The notes under the pieces were generated by a model that saw only the letters and a list, made by a program, of their open reading frames with translations, had not been told where the DNA came from and did not search any database. A DNA stretch of 64,000 nt, from NCBI RefSeq assembly GCF_000714935.1, contig NZ_JMIR01000007.1, positions 62,001 to 126,000 on the forward strand, written 5' to 3'. Each line of letters begins with the position of its first letter. Position 1 is the first letter of the stretch. The position numbers were made by a program, and so were the translations under genes. This document shows positions 60,807 through 64,000 of the stretch, piece by piece. This DNA is from Tumebacillus flagellatus (GTDB taxonomy: Bacteria > Bacillota > Bacilli > Tumebacillales > Tumebacillaceae).

Positions 60807-61688
60807 ATGACTTTCAAAAACAAATGGAAACACCTGCTCGTCGCCGCGTTGATGGTGACCGGCGCCGTCACTCTGATGAACACCAAGGCCGAAGCGGCCA
60901 CGATCACCGTGCAAGCGGGCCAAACGCTTTCCGAACTGGCGAAAGCGAACGGCACCACCGTTGCCGCGGTGAAGTACACCAACAACTTGCAGTCGGACGT
61001 GGTCGTTGCAGGTCAACAACTGAACATGCCGTTCCCGTACAAAGTGACGGCGGGCGACACGATCAGCTACTTGGCCAAGCGTTACAACACCACCGTCGCG
61101 GACATCAAAAAGATCAACCACCTCGACCGTGAAAAACTGATCGCGGGCGAAGTGATCACGATTCCGACGGGCAAGAACGCCGAGCTTCATCCGGTGGTCA
61201 AAGCGATCGAAGTTTCCCCGACTCCGGCCAAGGGCGCGGAACAAGCGGTCAAACCGGCCGTGCAAACATCCAGTGCCCGCGCCGCGATTCCGGCACAAGC
61301 TCCGGTTCGTCAAACTCCGGTCGTCGCACCGGTTCGTCAACCGGCAACCCCGACTGTTGCGGGTCAGGAGTACTCCGCTTCCTTCAACGTCGCAGCGACT
61401 GCGTACGGTCCGGGCAACATCATGTGGCAATGGGGCGGCCAGACCAAGATGGGCACCCAAATCCGCGAAGGCGTGATCGCCGTAGACCCGAACCTGATTC
61501 CGCTGGGCTCGAAAGTTTGGGTGACCGGCTATGATTCTCCGCTGCTTCCGGCGGGCGGATTCGTCGCCACGGCAGAAGACACCGGCGGCGCGATCAAGGG
61601 CAACCGCATCGACATCTACATCGACGCGAACCGCACCCAACTTCTCCAGTTTGGCAAGCAGAACATCAAAGTCTACGTGTTGAAATAA
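60807..61688 (+). CDS. LysM-LysM-3D cell-wall protein under c-di-AMP control
   Basis: 293 residues from ATG 60807. A signal peptide (to ~30) precedes two LysM repeats (ITVQAGQTLSELAKANGTTV; YKVTAGDTISYLAKRYNTTV), an Ala/Pro/Val-rich linker and a C-terminal 3D domain with the three conserved Asp (IAVDPNLIPLGSKVWV, AEDTGGAIKGNRIDIY). The 3D domain is a lytic transglycosylase-like fold as in YocH/Rpf-like proteins. Should remodel peptidoglycan. The riboswitch links turnover to turgor/c-di-AMP. Confidence 0.95.
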   Translation: MTFKNKWKHLLVAALMVTGAVTLMNTKAEAATITVQAGQTLSELAKANGTTVAAVKYTNNLQSDVVVAGQQLNMPFPYKVTAGDTISYLAKRYNTTVADIKKINHLDREKLIAGEVITIPTGKNAELHPVVKAIEVSPTPAKGAEQAVKPAVQTSSARAAIPAQAPVRQTPVVAPVRQPATPTVAGQEYSASFNVAATAYGPGNIMWQWGGQTKMGTQIREGVIAVDPNLIPLGSKVWVTGYDSPLLPAGGFVATAEDTGGAIKGNRIDIYIDANRTQLLQFGKQNIKVYVLK

Positions 61689-61711
61689 TCTCGTGCAGAG
61701 CGCGCAAAACG

Positions 61712-61749
61712 AAAACCCCCTTGATGGAGTGCCATCGAGGGGGTTTTTG
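61712..61749 (+). terminator. Terminator of the LysM-3D gene
   Basis: GAAAACCCCCTTGATGGAGTGCCATCGAGGGGGTTTTTG. Confidence 0.8.
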
Positions 61750-61816
61750 TACGACATCAGCTCAAATACTTGTTTTCCCGCGCGCCGCGGAGTTCAATCT
61801 ATTCCGGAGTCATCCG

Positions 61817-62215
61817 TTACTGTTCCAATACCTTTCCCAGTTCGCCGCACATTCTCGTCCAGCCGAACTTCGCGCCTTCGAGCGCTTGAGGATTGGTGAT
61901 TCCGGACTGTTCGAGATGCAGGTTCACTTTACCGTTTTCCAGTTCCTGCAGCGTCCAAGTGACCGTGTTCTCTTGCCCGGCGCTGACCCACGTATAGGAC
62001 AGTCGGTTCGGTGCGTCCACGATCAGCACTTCACAGTGGATGATCCCGTCCCATCCGCCGACCGGCTGCGCGCGAAACTGAAAGCGGTGACCGACGACGG
62101 GCTGAAAGTCATTCTCCATGACCCACTTGGCAAGTTGGGTCGGATCGGTTAAAGCGGCCCACACTTTCTCCCTCGATGCGGTGTATTGAAAATCCAAAGA
62201 GACTGTCGAACTCAT
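61817..62215 (-). CDS. SRPBCC/AHSA1-domain protein
   Basis: 132 residues from ATG 62215, which overlaps the ArsR stop (ATGA). The START-like hydrophobic-pocket fold of the AHSA1 group: FQYTASREKVWAALTDPTQL AKW, then RLSYTWVSAG and the C-terminal helix GWTRMCGELGKVLEQ. In Bacillota ArsR-SRPBCC gene pairs are common stress or ligand-response units. Ligand unknown. Confidence 0.88.
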   Translation of the reverse strand: MSSTVSLDFQYTASREKVWAALTDPTQLAKWVMENDFQPVVGHRFQFRAQPVGGWDGIIHCEVLIVDAPNRLSYTWVSAGQENTVTWTLQELENGKVNLHLEQSGITNPQALEGAKFGWTRMCGELGKVLEQ

Positions 62216-62541
62216 TCGTCTTCCTCCTCTAGCAGTCGGTGTAATCGCAACATGTTCGTACTCCAGAACTTGCTGTAGAAACCCACCCAATCCTGAATTT
62301 CTTGGAGCGGAAAGGGATTTAACCTGTATCGCGTTTCTCTGCCGACTTTACGGTCCAGTACCAATCCGGCCTCTTTGAGGATTGCCAAATGCTTGGAAAT
62401 CGCGGTGCGGCCCATTTGAAACTGGGATGTCAATTTGTGCAGCGGCAATTCTTCGACGTCCGCCAAGAGGCGAATCAGTTCACGTCGAGTCGGGTCGGCA
62501 ATGGCAACATACACATCCCTGATTTGATTGGTATCGCTCAC
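62212..62541 (-). CDS. ArsR-family winged-helix repressor
   Basis: 109 residues from GTG 62541 (GGGGAAGGG upstream). The winged helix reads ADPTRRELIRLLADVEELPL and MGRTAISKHLAILKEAGLV with VGRETRYRL in the wing. No obvious metal-binding Cys, so probably a non-metal ligand sensor. The gene is cotranscribed with the SRPBCC gene and sits under the palindromic operator at 62604-62621, which it presumably binds. Confidence 0.9.
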   Translation of the reverse strand: MSDTNQIRDVYVAIADPTRRELIRLLADVEELPLHKLTSQFQMGRTAISKHLAILKEAGLVLDRKVGRETRYRLNPFPLQEIQDWVGFYSKFWSTNMLRLHRLLEEEDE

Positions 62542-62597
62542 GATCACCCTTCCCCTTACCTTCACGTCTTGAAAGGACACTGACTGGTGCCGTATTT

Positions 62598-62627
62598 AGG
62601 ATAGGACACCAATTGGTGTCCTGTCAA
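62598..62627 (-). promoter_or_regulatory. ArsR operon promoter with palindromic operator
   Basis: On the minus strand TTGACA, then an 18-bp palindrome GGACACCAATTGGTGTCC as the exact spacer (62604-62621), then TATCCT. A weaker copy (CACCAGTCAGTGTC) lies at about 62577-62590 over the start site. Two operators match two at 12063-12112. Confidence 0.85.
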
Positions 62628-62645
62628 GCAGACCCTTTTGCGAAA

Positions 62646-62680
62646 AACCACCCGACTCTCGTGCGCGGGTGGTTTTTTCC
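62646..62680 (+). terminator. Hairpin upstream of the glycosyltransferase
   Basis: AAAACCACCCGACTCTCGTGCGCGGGTGGTTTTTTCC; plus-strand U-run. It may end a short transcript or shield the GT operon. Confidence 0.65.
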
Positions 62681-62725
62681 AATCGTTTTTCGGGAAAGAC
62701 TGGAAAGGATGAGTGAGGTGACCCG

Positions 62726-63865
62726 ATGCGAACCTATCAAATATTACAAGTCTTGCGTCCGATGCAGGGCGGCATGCGCCGTCATGTGCTCGATTTGATC
62801 CAAGGGCTGCAGGAATCCGGCCATGAGGTGACGGCGGCGTGTCCGAGAGAGACGGCGCTGTTTCAAGAGTTGAGCGCGCTCGTGCCGACGATGCACTTTC
62901 CGCTCGACGACGGCCTGAACCCGATCGCCGATCTGCTTGCGATGCGCCACTTGCAAAAACTGCTGCGCCGCGAGCGCTTTGACATCGTGCATCTGCACGG
63001 AGCCAAGGCAGGCTACGTCGGCCGCTTGGCGGTGCGCGGGATCGAACCCCGCCCGGCCGTGCTCTATACCGTACATAATCACGTCTTGCCGCGCCAAGCC
63101 CTTTTGAAAAAAGCGATGAACGCGCTGGAGCGCCGTCTCGCCGCCGATACCGACCGCGTGATCGCCGTCTCCGATTCTTTGCGCCGCGAACTGCTGCTCA
63201 CACACGGTGTTGACGAGGCGCGCTCCGTCACGATTCGGGGCGGCATCCAAGGCCCTCCGCCGCTGACCCGCCGCTTCGCCCGCGCCGTGCTCGGCTGTGA
63301 GAACGACGAGCGCACGGTGATCGCCTGCATCGCCCGAATGGTGGAGGAGAAGGGAATCGATCTCTTGCTCGAAGCGTTCGCGATCTTGCTGTCGCGGGGC
63401 TTTGACGCGGAACTGGTGTTGATCGGCGACGGGCCGCTTCTGTCCGACTACCAAAAAATCGCCGGCAAAGTCGGGCTCGCCCGCGTGCGTTTCTTAGGAG
63501 AAGTGCCGAACGCCGCGCAGCTCTTGTCGGGTGTCGACATCGCCGTCTGCCCGTCGCGGCAGGAGGGGTTGGGGCTGGCGGCGATTGAAGCGATGCTCGC
63601 CGCAAGACCGGTTGTCGCAAGCGACATCGGAGGATTGCCGGAAGTGATCGTGCACGGCGAGACCGGCTTGCTCGTGCCGCCGGAAGACCCGGTGTTGCTG
63701 GCGAGCTCCCTCTGTTACTTGATCGAACGGCCCGACGTCCGCGAGCGGATGGGGCGTCTCGGCTCTCAGCGCGCCCACGAGAAGTTCACCCGCCACGGGA
63801 TGTTGCAGGCCGTGCTCCGCGAATACGACGCCGTCATGGAAAGCCGCCAAGGGGTGATCGTATGA
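62726..63865 (+). CDS. GT4-family glycosyltransferase
   Basis: 379 residues of a GT-B fold: N-terminal acceptor domain LQVLRPMQGGMRRHVLDLIQ, hinge, then the donor domain with IARMVEEKGIDLLLEAFAIL and the GT4 Ex7E motif PSRQEGLGLAAIEAMLAARP. Uses a nucleotide-sugar to extend a glycolipid or polysaccharide. Start ATG 62726 has GAGGTGA. Followed by an overlapping (ATGA) gene for a secreted protein. Confidence 0.92.
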   Translation: MRTYQILQVLRPMQGGMRRHVLDLIQGLQESGHEVTAACPRETALFQELSALVPTMHFPLDDGLNPIADLLAMRHLQKLLRRERFDIVHLHGAKAGYVGRLAVRGIEPRPAVLYTVHNHVLPRQALLKKAMNALERRLAADTDRVIAVSDSLRRELLLTHGVDEARSVTIRGGIQGPPPLTRRFARAVLGCENDERTVIACIARMVEEKGIDLLLEAFAILLSRGFDAELVLIGDGPLLSDYQKIAGKVGLARVRFLGEVPNAAQLLSGVDIAVCPSRQEGLGLAAIEAMLAARPVVASDIGGLPEVIVHGETGLLVPPEDPVLLASSLCYLIERPDVRERMGRLGSQRAHEKFTRHGMLQAVLREYDAVMESRQGVIV

Positions 63866-64000
63866 GAAAAAAATCAAACCTTCGCGCAGGCATGCTGCTG
63901 TTCCTGACGCTGGTGCTCGGCTCTTCGCTCCCGTTGTCCGGCGCTTATGGAGGTATTGAATATCGAAACTCCAACGAGCCGTCTCCGATCGCGCGTCATG
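63862..64000 (+). CDS. Secreted protein (N-terminus only)
   Basis: The frame opens at ATG 63862, overlapping the glycosyltransferase stop, and runs off the window. It encodes a signal peptide (MRKKSNLRAGMLLFLTLVLG, then SSLPLSGAYG) followed by GIEYRNSNEPSPIARH. The rest is unseen, so no family can be given; context suggests an exopolysaccharide or cell-surface function. Confidence 0.65.
   Translation, partial: MRKKSNLRAGMLLFLTLVLGSSLPLSGAYGGIEYRNSNEPSPIARH

Noticed and set aside
1-64000. tRNA, rRNA, CRISPR or IS elements
   Set aside because: No cloverleaf/CCA-like segments, regularly spaced repeats or transposase motifs were noticed by eye; a dedicated scan was not possible.

Overview
The window looks like a chromosomal stretch of a spore-former-type member of the Bacillota, most likely Alicyclobacillaceae and possibly Tumebacillus. 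I infer this from strong AGGAGG-type ribosome sites, frequent TTG/GTG starts, Bacillus-style families (YwhD, YeeI-type YebC, RodA, small alarmone synthetase, SpeA, ydaO and FMN riboswitches) and a GC-rich backbone. No rRNA, tRNA or CRISPR was seen. Two blocks are clearly more AT-rich than the backbone: about 1-6700 and about 41550-43575.

Region 1-6607 is the most striking. It reads as a compact biosynthetic cluster for a ribosomally made, modified peptide (RiPP). A promoter drives a 32-residue peptide that ends in Val-Ile-Cys, followed by a strong hairpin, an MFS exporter, a TldD/TldE-type protease pair, an EpiD/LanD-type (HFCD) flavoprotein decarboxylase, a SPASM radical SAM enzyme and a translationally coupled 50-codon ORF. 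A divergent gene cut by the window edge looks like a B12-type radical SAM protein. The terminal Cys plus an HFCD enzyme suggests C-terminal oxidative decarboxylation, and TldD/E suggests leader removal. I do not recognise this exact combination.

Region 6608-13812 holds a probable type I toxin-antitoxin locus (holin-like peptide, antisense RNA, long inverted repeat), a GAF-GGDEF diguanylate cyclase, a GNAT, an MMPL exporter, a VOC protein, and remnants of a YceI protein and a methyltransferase. An orphan promoter at 12063 carries a palindromic operator nearly identical to one in front of the ArsR-SRPBCC operon at 62600.

Region 14023-25887 has YebC, a 1081-residue protein with an N-terminal GNRAV motif reminiscent of proteins associated with contractile injection systems, a decaying locus (FAD oxidoreductase with internal deletion, ECF sigma factor with odd start, P450 with internal deletion), a secreted nuclease, a FUSC-type membrane protein, a TetR remnant, an NTF2-like protein and an amidase.

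Region 26011-41509 has an SgrR-like regulator, an FMN riboswitch controlling an EamA transporter (probable riboflavin uptake), a His-rich CDF transporter, a metallophosphoesterase, an M24 peptidase, RodA/FtsW, a secreted lamin-tail protein, a small alarmone synthetase, an S1-domain protein, thiol/CoA-binding proteins, an M16 peptidase and a DMT transporter.

Region 41510-43612 is an AT-rich two-gene RloA/RloB (AbiL-like) putative anti-phage module bounded by near-identical 37/38-bp direct repeats that are themselves terminator hairpins.

Region 43621-64000 has housekeeping and transport genes: an SDR, a TIGR01777 epimerase, an MBL-fold enzyme, TerC, a complete tripartite tricarboxylate transporter (TctCBA) with its two-component system, a LysR/MFS pair, an alpha/beta hydrolase, a b561-like membrane protein, YwhD, arginine decarboxylase, a c-di-AMP riboswitch ahead of a LysM-3D wall protein, the ArsR-SRPBCC operon and the start of a glycosyltransferase operon.
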